DNA of 6,158 bases from Xanthobacteraceae bacterium (GCA_030037185.1 JASHRR010000487.1:1-6158), one strand, 5' to 3'; counted from the stretch's first letter, positions 1 to 5,994 are shown. The notes: a model not told the origin generated them from the letters alone. Made by a program: numbers and translations.

Positions 1-45
1 TTGACAATTGGGCCCGCGACGCTGACGCGGCCTCAGGCGCCGGCC

Positions 46-162
46 TTACCTGCGCGCAACTGGTACCAAAAAAGCGGTTGAAATCCGACGCTTTCGCATG
101 AGGCAAACACTGCTCGCCGCGGCGATCGCAGAGGTGCAGCAATTCGGCGGGCTCGTGCTCAT
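46..162 (-). CDS. possible small ORF overlapping the methyltransferase stop
   Basis: A 38-codon reading frame starts at an ATG (162-160) that overlaps the TGA stop of the upstream methyltransferase in an ATGA arrangement, as seen in translationally coupled operons. The product begins MSTSPPNCCT, has a short Ala/Ser-rich middle and a basic stretch (MRKRR), and ends in VARR. I recognise no family. Another minus-strand frame stays open through the same stretch to the window edge, so this could also be the start of a longer or frameshifted downstream gene. The only support is the ATGA overlap, so it may be chance. Confidence 0.2.
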   Translation of the reverse strand: MSTSPPNCCTSAIAAASSVCLMRKRRISTAFLVPVARR

Positions 163-905
163 TTCGGCGGCCCCGGCTTGGTCCCTGTCACCAGGGTAGT
201 CCGCGGAAACGCGGGTCCCCACCAGAAATGCCACCCCAGACCACGCCTCCCCACGCCGATGAAACCGAGCGCCTCGAGCTTTTGCGCATAGGTCAGGGTC
301 CATGCAAGGTCGGCGATCGCTACGCGCCCACCGGGTGCGAGCGCGCGTGCGATCTCTTCGATAGCCCGGATTCGCCCAGCGAGATCAGGGATGTTGTGGA
401 TCGCCAGGCTGGAGACGATCAGGTCGAATGAGGCATCTGGAAACGGCATTGACCTCATGTCGCCGGTCACGACTTCACAGCGCTCGCGCACACCTTCCGC
501 CACCAGGTTGTGTTCGGCCGCCTCAGGGCTATTACCCGACTGATCGGCCGTCCAGAGGTCGATCCCGACGGCACGTCCGCGCGGCAGACGCTCGGCGACC
601 ATCGTCAAGACCGCGCCGCGACCACAGCCGGCATCGAGCACCCGCTCGTCGCCTCGCAGCCGCAGCCTGTCGAGAATCTCCGACCACACCAGGAACTTTC
701 CGCGCCGGGTGGTGTGGAGATAGATGCCGAGCGTAGTGCACAGGAGCGTGGCGACGAACGCCGCGACGGCAGCGGTGATGACGAATCCTACCAGCGCCAG
801 CACCGCCGTCGCCACCAGCAACGCGCCAGTGACGGCTGTCATCCCCAGAATTTCGGTCATGTTGGCGTCGAACCCGTACTCCCCTCGGCGGCGAATCCTA
901 GTCAT
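159..905 (-). CDS. class I SAM-dependent methyltransferase with membrane-anchoring N-terminus
   Basis: This 248-residue protein is predicted to transfer a methyl group from S-adenosylmethionine to an unknown substrate. Residues 22-64 are strongly hydrophobic (two probable membrane helices), followed by a basic HTTRRGK stretch, so the catalytic part is probably held at the inner face of the membrane. The Rossmann-type domain shows motif I VLDAGCGRG (89-97), the acidic end of strand 2 in GIDLW (114-118), GDM (148-150), the FDLIVSSLAIHNI segment (160-172) and LAPGGRVAIAD (189-199). These are the hallmarks of the Methyltransf_11/25-like families. The ATG at 905 overlaps the stop of the upstream DinB-type gene by 8 bases, suggesting translational coupling. 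A second ATG at 860 (MTEILG) is possible, but it also lacks a well-placed ribosome binding site. The frame is intact, unlike its upstream partner. Substrate is not predictable. Confidence 0.85.
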   Translation of the reverse strand: MTRIRRRGEYGFDANMTEILGMTAVTGALLVATAVLALVGFVITAAVAAFVATLLCTTLGIYLHTTRRGKFLVWSEILDRLRLRGDERVLDAGCGRGAVLTMVAERLPRGRAVGIDLWTADQSGNSPEAAEHNLVAEGVRERCEVVTGDMRSMPFPDASFDLIVSSLAIHNIPDLAGRIRAIEEIARALAPGGRVAIADLAWTLTYAQKLEALGFIGVGRRGLGWHFWWGPAFPRTTLVTGTKPGPPK

Positions 906-1408
906 GACGCCATGCCGTTTCGAGAAACTCCATCACCCGATCGTCCTTGGGCGCAATCCCATTCTTGTGGAGAACGATGCCTAAATTGCTCCGATGATAG
1001 GCTCCATGCAGGCACACGTAATGATCTCGGCGGCCGCATGCGGCCCGGGGCTCCGTCGGTGAACACAAATCCACGAACTGATCGAAATCGCTCTCCGGCA
1101 ATTTGCCGGCATAAGACGTGTCCAGTCGTTTCGACTTGCCTCACGCTGCTCGCAGGCGCTCGAAAGCCCGTCATTTCCTCGGATCGCGGTGCATGAAACC
1201 TGTGGGGCAGCCCCAGCAAATGATGTTGAAAGACCTTATCGACAAGATGCACGTGGTCGAAGATACGAACGAGGATCTCTGCGTCCTGCGCATCCAGTCG
1301 TTCGAGATTCTGGCCGGCAACATCATCGAGGCCGCAGTCGGCCCACTGTTTGTAGTGAACGAGCTGCGGATAAGGCTCACCACAAGTCATCTTGCCAATG
1401 TGATCCAT
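898..1408 (-). pseudogene. DinB-family protein gene, broken by frameshifts
   Basis: Read in pieces, this encodes a DinB/YfiT-like four-helix protein, a superfamily of small metal-binding proteins often acting as thiol-dependent transferases or hydrolases. The start is the ATG at 1408 (MDHIGKMTCG), preceded by AAGGAG at 1415-1420 with 6-base spacing. One frame gives HYKQWAD, then RIFDHVHLVDKVFQHHLLG with the first conserved His, to about 1120. The frame then changes to give YAGKLPESDFDQFVD, changes again near 1067 to give FVFTDGAPGRM, and a third time near 1030 to give HVCLHGAYHRSNLG-type sequence with the HxxxH motif. It ends WRHD-stop at 898. The pieces follow the order of a normal DinB protein (about 165-170 residues), so the gene was once complete. 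One change could be a lost T in a T run at 1067-1069. Either the gene is dead or this stretch has indel sequencing errors. Confidence 0.75.
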
Positions 1409-1414
1409 GTCCTG

Positions 1415-1420
1415 CTCCTT
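1415..1420 (-). promoter_or_regulatory. ribosome binding site of the DinB-type gene
   Basis: AAGGAG on the minus strand lies 6 bases before the ATG at 1408. It decides this start over the upstream in-frame ATG at 1441, which would add 11 residues (MLCADGEKEQD) with no homology-like character. Confidence 0.6.
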
Positions 1421-1430
1421 CTCCCCATCC

Positions 1431-1471
1431 GCGCAAAGCACAGCCGTTAACGTTGGACGTTAGCTTTGCGC
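1431..1471. promoter_or_regulatory. nested inverted repeat upstream of the DinB-methyltransferase operon
   Basis: GCGCAAAGC (1431-1439) and GCTTTGCGC (1463-1471) form perfect 9-base arms. Inside them is a second perfect inverted repeat, TAACGT-TGG-ACGTTA (1448-1462). The element begins 22 bases upstream of the DinB-type ATG, where operators or 5'-leader structures usually sit, and lies between two divergently oriented genes (DinB-type minus, TetR remnant plus). A role as operator for a dimeric regulator is an inference. I could not fit it to the core-site consensus of an integron attC site. Confidence 0.4.
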
Positions 1472-1610
1472 CTTCGCCTGCTGCACATTGCGATGTGGAT
1501 ACGGCACCAGCCTGCGGATGCACTCCTACTGCGCTGCGTTCAGTCGGTTATTCTGATGCGGAAAAACTATAAGTGATCGCTCATATTGCATACTCGCATT
1601 CGAGGATCGG

Positions 1611-1975
1611 ACGCAAAAATCGCGAACAGATCCCAGAAGATCAGTATCGCAGGAGCGGTCGCGTCTGACTGTGGATGCGGTTCTCGAAGCGACTGCTCGC
1701 ATTCTCGTGACGACGCATTTGATCGCGCAAGCAACGGATCGCCCACATGGCGAGTGTCAGCATCAGATCTCTGTACCACTACTTCCCGAACAAGGAAGCC
1801 GCTGGTGGCCCGGTGATCGATCGCCACAACAACGAGACGATGCAGCTGTACGGGAATCGCTGGCTAGGGTGGCGATGCAGCCAGTCGAGGCGATATGCGA
1901 ACTCGTCAAGCTCGGATCGACGCCCATCGCGTCAATCGGAAGGTACACCGCGTGCTGGTGGATCTCGATGGCCCT
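1611..1975 (+). pseudogene. decayed TetR-family regulator, relative of the intact one at 2154-2783
   Basis: Pieces in three frames line up in order with the intact TetR protein downstream. QERSRLTVDAVLEATARILV (about 1650-1709) matches QKRSRVTVGALVEATARVLI. AFDRAS (1715-1732) matches GYDKAS. VSIRSLYHYFPNKEA and VIDRH (about 1753-1830, another frame) match the recognition helix and following region VSIGSLYQYFPSKEA. RESLARVAMQPVEAICELVKLGS (about 1851-1919) matches the next helices. IDAHRVNRKVHRVL (1916-1957) matches IDAHRVDPKLHRVL. At least four frame changes are needed. Similarity also reaches the first residues (TDPRRSVS against TNPRKSAS), but no ATG stands at the expected start. The junction around 1606-1616 looks as if the start codon was removed by small deletions. 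Similarity fades beyond about 1975, so the C-terminal half is lost or unrecognisable. It cannot make a functional regulator as read. Confidence 0.75.
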
Positions 1976-2153
1976 CGGCGCGCCTGGTTCCGGTCCGCGA
2001 TGCAACGACAGCGAGACTTGCCGGCAACGACCGCTTGGCGACAACCGATGCGGAACACGGTCGATCCATCGATTGGTCTGTGCCTGAGTTGCACATCTTT
2101 CGGTCAGGTACGGGCTGCACTGATCTGGGCAGCTCGAACGCCACGACAGTTCG

Positions 2154-2783
2154 TCATCGCTTTCGCAGATATCGGACTACAAGCCCCGTCACGTCGTCCA
2201 CAAACCGTCCTGCTTTTTCGCCTGCGAGGATGTCCGGGCGATGCAAGACCGCCGCATGCGTCAGCGCCTCCAGCGCCGTCACGCAGATGAAGGCTGCGAT
2301 ATCCGTGTCGGCAACATCGACCTCGTCTCGATGCGCCTCGAGATAGCCTCGAATAAGCGCGTAACCAGCTTGGACGCCAGCCTCGACATTCTCGAGCCGC
2401 CCGACACGCGGGATCTGTTCGGAAAGGACGCGATGAAGCTTCGGATCAACGCGATGCGCGTCGATTCCGACCGAAACCAGTTCGCGCGCGGCGATCTCGA
2501 CCGGGCTCGCGGCTATCTTGACAAATGCATCGCGGACAACCTGCTGCAATTCGTCCGTATGGCGGTCGATGACGGCCGCTACTAGCGCCTCCTTGCTCGG
2601 GAAGTACTGGTAGAGCGAGCCAATGCTGACACCGGCCACCGCCGCGATCCTGTTGGTAGATGCCTTGTCGTAGCCCTCCTTAATCAAAACGCGAGCGGTC
2701 GCTTCCACGAGCGCACCCACGGTCACGCGAGATCGCTTTTGAGAGGCCGATTTTCTCGGATTTGTCTGCGGTTTTCGAGCCAT
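2154..2783 (-). CDS. TetR/AcrR-family transcriptional regulator
   Basis: This 209-residue protein is the usual size for TetR repressors, which bind palindromic operators as dimers and are released by a small ligand. A basic N-terminal tail (residues 1-19) precedes the three-helix DNA-binding domain (about 20-66). The helix-turn-helix is STNRIAAVAGVSIGSLYQYF (42-61), with the typical LYQYFPSKEAL sequence following. Residues 80-209 form the all-helical ligand and dimer domain, which is too variable to predict the ligand. The ATG at 2783 starts just before the basic tail; no strong ribosome binding site is seen. The gene is divergent from a broken secreted-protein-like frame at 2957, the classic position for a target gene. 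It converges on a decayed homologue at 1611-1975. Autoregulation from the 2784-2956 spacer is likely but inferred. Confidence 0.9.
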   Translation of the reverse strand: MARKPQTNPRKSASQKRSRVTVGALVEATARVLIKEGYDKASTNRIAAVAGVSIGSLYQYFPSKEALVAAVIDRHTDELQQVVRDAFVKIAASPVEIAARELVSVGIDAHRVDPKLHRVLSEQIPRVGRLENVEAGVQAGYALIRGYLEAHRDEVDVADTDIAAFICVTALEALTHAAVLHRPDILAGEKAGRFVDDVTGLVVRYLRKR

Positions 2784-2956
2784 GTCCGCTTCGCCGGGAA
2801 CATCAGTACATACAGTGCGCGATTGCTCATATTTTGTCGATGCCCAAAAACGACCCGGCGGCTTTGCGGCCGCTTGGCGGCCTTGCCGTCGTCCCTCTTC
2901 TCCGTACCAGCCCGAATGCAGGCTCTGGAATGTATACCCGGGTTATGGAGACAAAG
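2784..2956. promoter_or_regulatory. divergent intergenic region of the TetR-type gene
   Basis: This spacer must carry the promoter of the TetR-type gene and any promoter for the plus-strand frame at 2957. Around 2820-2834 the minus strand reads TGAGC-AATC-GCGCA, an imperfect 14-base palindrome and a candidate operator. The same segment aligns without gaps, at 21 of 37 positions by eye, with the sequence upstream of the decayed TetR copy (1568-1604). The operator role is inferred. Confidence 0.3.
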
Positions 2957-3044
2957 ATGAAGAAAGGAACACTCGCTGTTTACCGCGGTTCTCGCCATCT
3001 CGCTTGCGGTGTGCATCACCTTGATGGCGGTGCGCACCAGGTGA
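2957..3044 (+). pseudogene. frameshifted start of a secreted or membrane protein
   Basis: An ATG at 2957 is preceded by GGAG (2947-2950) at good spacing. The first codons give MKKGTLAV, a typical basic start of a signal peptide or membrane helix. The annotated frame then turns into a non-hydrophobic Arg/His-rich sequence. Shifting by one base at about 2978-2981 gives FTAVLAISLAVCITLMAVRTR and a TGA at 3042-3044, which is a clean hydrophobic helix. So one indel near 2978 appears to have split a leader of about 28 residues, and the rest of the gene is not recognisable downstream. It is divergent from the TetR-type gene and may be the remnant of its regulated target, or a tiny one-helix protein. 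The product family is unknown. Confidence 0.35.
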
Positions 3045-3304
3045 ATGGTCCGGAGATCATGCGTTTTCCAGCGGCGACCGGTCGGTTGGGGTCGGACTCG
3101 ACGCTCGGCGCCCGCCGATCACCGGCGAGATGACCAAGCAAGGCCTCAGCTGTCCCCGCAGACCAGCCATGGAATCCCCGTTCCCGTCCAAACAAAGAGA
3201 GGTTGGCGCGGCAGCATTGTGAACGGGTGGGTGCAGTACGTGACTGCAAGACCAGCCTGCGCCATGGGATGGAGTGTAACGGACGACCGCGACGATTGAG
3301 ATAC
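3045..3304. other. stretch without a recognisable gene
   Basis: Frames stay open on both strands, as expected in GC-rich DNA, but none gives a product with recognisable motifs, a good ribosome binding site or hydrophobic pattern. It may hold eroded remains of the gene that began at 2957. I see no insertion-sequence ends. Confidence 0.4.
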
Positions 3305-3330
3305 GAAAAGGGCCGCCCAGAGGGCGGCCC
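3305..3330 (-). terminator. intrinsic terminator after the hicB-like gene
   Basis: GGGCCGCCC (3310-3318), a 3-base loop and GGGCGGCCC (3322-3330) form a perfect 9-pair GC stem. On the minus strand the stem is followed by TTTTCG. It lies 40 bases after the restored hicB stop (3371), so it ends minus-strand transcription. No comparable T run follows it on the plus strand. Confidence 0.75.
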
Positions 3331-3370
3331 TGGTTCGGTGGAAGGGGCATTCACTCCATCGACGCAGTCA

Positions 3371-3581
3371 TCACTCCGCGGCTTGCAGATGACGCGATGG
3401 CGGAGGCAGTCCTCGTCCGATCGCCCGTGCCTCGTCGATCCAAGCCGCGATAGCATCCTTTACGGAGGCAAGTGCCTCCGTCTGACACGCAGCCAGGAAG
3501 GTCGGGTAGCAGCGCAACGAAGCCGCCGCCCTCGTTCTGCGGCAGCGGCTCTATGATAACCGGGTACTCAAGGTCTGCCAC
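3371..3581 (-). pseudogene. hicB: HicB-family antitoxin gene, frameshifted
   Basis: HicB proteins neutralise the HicA mRNA interferase and often bind their own promoter. The GTG start at 3581 has GGAG (3589-3592) 7 bases upstream. The first 35 codons give a clear HicB N-terminal fold: LEYPVIIEPLPQNEGGGFVA, then LLPDLPGCVSDG. The frame then runs into nonsense (GTCLRKGC...) and would end at 3351. Moving to the neighbouring frame restores EALASVKDAIAAWIDEARAI and GRGLPPPSRHLQAAE, ending at TGA 3371-3373. The usual HicB linker here is of the type DGETPEEAL, so roughly 14 bases seem to be missing between SDG and EAL. A perfect 20-bp palindrome (3462-3481) sits exactly at this joint. The antitoxin is therefore probably dead, consistent with no recognisable hicA beside it. 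A programmed frameshift is unlikely, because a piece of the linker is missing. Confidence 0.8.
3462..3481. repeat. perfect palindrome at the hicB deletion joint
   Basis: ACGGAGGCA-AG-TGCCTCCGT is a perfect inverted repeat with 9-base arms and a 2-base centre. It spans the point where the hicB reading frame changes. Such structures are known hot spots for deletion by replication slippage, so it could be either the cause or the product of the frameshift. Confidence 0.7.
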
Positions 3582-3816
3582 GTTCGCTCTCCACCTGTTC
3601 CACGAACCAGACGATGCGGCAAATATAGAACGCCTTGACCGGCCGACGGTAAGAAAAAGTACCACCAGCGATCGCGGGTATCTCGGCGCGGGCGCAGGAG
3701 CCTAACAGGGTCTTGATCAAGAGAAGACCATCTCCCTTCTCAGGGTCGCCGAGTGTTTGCTCGCTGCGGGCGATATAGCTACCGCGCGTTGGTCGATCCC
3801 CTTCCCGGAAGTTATA
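3568..3816 (-). other. open frame upstream of hicB, no proper start
   Basis: This frame is free of stops for about 82 codons and its TGA (3570-3568) overlaps the hicB GTG by 14 bases, the position where a hicA toxin gene would usually end. Its translation contains GSYIARSEQTLGDPEKGDGL and later YRRPVKAFYICRIVWFVEQV. It has no ATG or GTG that could give a long product; the first usable start is TTG at 3720. It lacks the GSHHxF and HP motifs of HicA. It may be a toxin or other gene that has lost its start, or a chance frame in GC-rich DNA. Confidence 0.2.
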
Positions 3817-4103
3817 TCATCGGTCGGCGACGTTGAGGTTGGCATGCTGGTTCGAGCTCGGCCTCACGCTCGATCGGTCCTATGAGGCAGCGGATCGGTG
3901 CTTGCTCGCCCTTTGCGCTCAAGGCGGTCCGTTCGGTCTTAGGGTCTGGTGCAGAAGGTCAGCCCGTAGCAGGACCTGGACCGATAGGCGGGCAACGATG
4001 CGGCCTCCGATTTGTCTCAGAGCGGCCCAAACCGGCTGTTCTGCCACGGCCCGAGCTGCAAACGTCAGAGCTACGACCTTTTAGCCTCGCATGACGGACC
4101 CCC
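3817..4103. other. stretch without a recognisable gene
   Basis: Two overlapping plus-strand frames of 70-83 codons cover most of this stretch, but their products are Arg/Ala/Pro-rich without hydrophobic pattern or known motif, and neither start has a convincing ribosome binding site. I see no RNA gene, direct repeats or transposon ends. Confidence 0.4.
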
Positions 4104-4132
4104 TTGATCAGTCCTATGCGATGCAATATCAT
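4104..4132 (+). promoter_or_regulatory. candidate sigma-70 promoter of the Vgb-like gene
   Basis: TTGATC (4104-4109) and TATCAT (4127-4132) are separated by 17 bases, close to the TTGACA-N17-TATAAT consensus. The site lies about 100 bases before the preferred start at 4236, in a locally AT-richer stretch. Housekeeping promoters of alphaproteobacteria are loose, so this is a best guess. Confidence 0.4.
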
Positions 4133-4149
4133 TCTCAATTCTGATTACT

Positions 4150-4171
4150 GATTATTCTCCGATTATTCTCC
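4150..4171 (+). repeat. 11-bp tandem repeat in the leader of the Vgb-like gene
   Basis: GATTATTCTCC occurs twice in perfect tandem (4150-4160, 4161-4171). It is flanked by partial copies: GATTACT before (4143-4149) and ATTCT after (4172-4176). It falls between the candidate -10 box and the ribosome binding site. Confidence 0.85.
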
Positions 4172-4225
4172 ATTCTGCCGGCAAGATCGTCGAATGAAAA
4201 TAGAGTCCACCACTGCGCCACCACC

Positions 4226-4231
4226 GGAGGG
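4226..4231 (+). promoter_or_regulatory. ribosome binding site deciding the Vgb-like start
   Basis: GGAGGG is followed by TTCG and ATG at 4236. This strong match makes 4236 the preferred start over the in-frame ATG at 4194, which has only weak complementarity upstream and would put 14 polar residues before the signal peptide. Confidence 0.75.
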
Positions 4232-4235
4232 TTCG

Positions 4236-5963
4236 ATGACGACCGCCACGCGACTTGGAAATGTTCTTACGGGCTTGTCCTTCGGCGCAATAGCGAGCGC
4301 GGGTATACTGGCTTTGCCGATCGTAGGGAGCCATCCGGCGATGGCTCAAAACCACGGTCCGGCGGCGCTGGCTGGCACCGTATCCTCAACGGAAGAAGGA
4401 AAAATGGAAGGCGTTGTGGTCAGCGCCAAGCGCCCTGGCTCGACCATCATGGTTTCGGTCAGCACCAACGCGCAAGGGCAGTACAGTTTTCCGCAGGACC
4501 GACTCGTCCCCGGTGCTTATGACATCACCATCCGTGCTATCGGATACACGCTCAAGCCGACAACCGCGACGATCGAATCGGGCGGCCCCACGCAACTTGA
4601 CCTGAGCCTCGGCAAGGCCGCGCCGGACGTTCTCGCCCTTCAAATGTCCAACAGCGAGTGGATGCAGAGCGCGCCGGGCACGCCCGGGCAGAAAATGGCA
4701 ATGCTGAGGTGTTACGATTGTCATGGCCTGCAGCGTCCGTTCTTTTCCAAGGACAATGCGTCGGAAATGGCGTTCACGCTGCAACGCATGACCGCGCATG
4801 CTGCCAACGCTTCTCCCAATTTTCCGTTCTTCCTTCAGAACGCATCCGAGAGATTGAGCAGTCCGCCGACCAAGGGGCAGGCGGAATTAGGGGCCTACAT
4901 CGCTTCGATCAACCTCAGTGCGGGAGAAACGTGGCCTTACAAACTGAAGACCCAGCCCCGACCGACCGGCAAATCAACTCAGGCCATCATCACGACCTAC
5001 GATCTGCCTTACGAAGCTGCGCCTCACGACACGCTCCTCGACAAAGCGGGCAACGTGTGGTTCTCCGATTTCCAGCACCATGTCATTTCGAAGCTGGACC
5101 CCAAGACCGGCAAGGTCACCCGCTATCCGGTTCCCATCTCGAAGCCCGGCTTTCCGACGGGCGGCCTCATGATCACGATGGATAAGGATGGAAACGTCTG
5201 GGAAGCCATGATGGGGCAGACGCAATTCGCCAAGCTCGATCCGAGGACGGGAAAGGTTTCAATCTACCTCGCGCCAGACTGGAAAAAGGGCGACACGCGG
5301 TCCACTATGATCGACGCCCTGCATTCGGACGTTGACGGGAAATTGTGGGCCAAGACCAGTGGCGGCCCCGACCCCGGCCACGCCAACAAACTGTATCAGT
5401 TTGATCTCGCCACCGAAAAATTCCACGAGGTCCTGCCGCCGACCGGAAAGCGCGATATTGCCGCTTACGGACTGGTCACCGACCTCGACAACAATGTCTA
5501 CGGCCTCGATAACAATCCGGACCAAAGGCAAATCTGGCGCACCGACGCCAAGACGGGGGAGACAACTTACATCGATCTTCCGCTGGGCGTGGGTGGCGCG
5601 AGGCGAGGACATATCGACTCGCAGAACCGCCTATGGTTCTCTCAATTCCATGCCAATCGTTACGCGATGTACGACCCCAAGAGCGGCCATATCACGCAGT
5701 GGGAAGTGCCGGTCACCTATGCGGGTGCCTACGATGTTGAGTCTGACGAGGGCAAATATGCCTGGGGCGCCGATATGAGCACCGATCTGGTTCAGCGCCT
5801 CAATATCGAGACCGGCGAATGGAGCTCTTACCTCCTGCCCACTTCCATCAATACGCGTCATATCGACGTACAGAAGAGTGCCGATCCCAACGTCCTCTCC
5901 AGCATGTGGACCGAAGGCCAGCAGTCGAGCAAGATCGTCCATATTGAGCCGCTTACGCCGTAA
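4236..5963 (+). CDS. exported Vgb-like beta-propeller protein with heme-c motif
   Basis: This 575-residue protein (from 4236) has three parts after a signal peptide (1-37, hydrophobic core, cleavage after AMA before QNHG). Residues 44-124 form a carboxypeptidase-regulatory-like beta-sandwich (GTVSS, VVVSAKRPGS, NAQGQYSFPQ, PGAYDITIRAIGY). Residues 136-226 resemble a small cytochrome c: one CYDCH site (159-163) for covalent heme, then Met-containing helices and LGAYIASINL. Residues 251-574 form a propeller of about seven repeats of the type GNVWF...KLDPKTGKVTRYPVP, close to virginiamycin B lyase (streptogramin lyase, Vgb). True Vgb enzymes are about 300 residues and contain the propeller only. 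Here heme and export suggest a periplasmic redox or sensing role rather than antibiotic cleavage, although lyase activity cannot be excluded. The gene stands alone, with its own promoter-like and ribosome binding sites. Codon use and frame are clean throughout, unlike its neighbours. Confidence 0.88.
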   Translation: MTTATRLGNVLTGLSFGAIASAGILALPIVGSHPAMAQNHGPAALAGTVSSTEEGKMEGVVVSAKRPGSTIMVSVSTNAQGQYSFPQDRLVPGAYDITIRAIGYTLKPTTATIESGGPTQLDLSLGKAAPDVLALQMSNSEWMQSAPGTPGQKMAMLRCYDCHGLQRPFFSKDNASEMAFTLQRMTAHAANASPNFPFFLQNASERLSSPPTKGQAELGAYIASINLSAGETWPYKLKTQPRPTGKSTQAIITTYDLPYEAAPHDTLLDKAGNVWFSDFQHHVISKLDPKTGKVTRYPVPISKPGFPTGGLMITMDKDGNVWEAMMGQTQFAKLDPRTGKVSIYLAPDWKKGDTRSTMIDALHSDVDGKLWAKTSGGPDPGHANKLYQFDLATEKFHEVLPPTGKRDIAAYGLVTDLDNNVYGLDNNPDQRQIWRTDAKTGETTYIDLPLGVGGARRGHIDSQNRLWFSQFHANRYAMYDPKSGHITQWEVPVTYAGAYDVESDEGKYAWGADMSTDLVQRLNIETGEWSSYLLPTSINTRHIDVQKSADPNVLSSMWTEGQQSSKIVHIEPLTP

Positions 5964-5994
5964 CGAACCTTTTCATTACGTAGCGTTGAAGTGC

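Noticed and set aside
510..1196. Long plus-strand open frame of 228 codons
   Set aside because: It is antisense to the methyltransferase and DinB-type genes, is rich in Arg/Pro/His and has no known motif; it is a shadow of minus-strand coding.
1431..1471. Possible integron attC site, because of the GTTA and TAAC sequences in a palindromic setting
   Set aside because: The sequences do not fit the RYYYAAC and GTTRRRY core-site patterns in the right places, and no integrase is present.
1671..2346. Overlapping plus-strand open frames that could be read as separate genes
   Set aside because: Pieces from each frame match successive parts of one TetR protein, so they are better explained as one frameshifted pseudogene; the parts beyond about 1975 have no recognisable similarity.
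3016..3456. Minus-strand open frame of 146 codons running through the terminator
   Set aside because: It crosses a strong intrinsic terminator stem and overlaps hicB in another frame, with an Arg/Pro/Ser-rich product and no motif.
3833..4094. Two plus-strand frames of 70-83 codons before the Vgb-like gene
   Set aside because: No ribosome binding site, domain or compositional sign of a real protein could be seen.
4194..4235. Upstream ATG of the Vgb-like gene as the true start
   Set aside because: Ribosome binding site quality and signal peptide layout both favour the ATG at 4236.
4236..5963. Calling the protein a virginiamycin B resistance enzyme
   Set aside because: The propeller is similar, but the export signal, heme motif and extra domain make antibiotic resistance unsupported without checking the catalytic residues.
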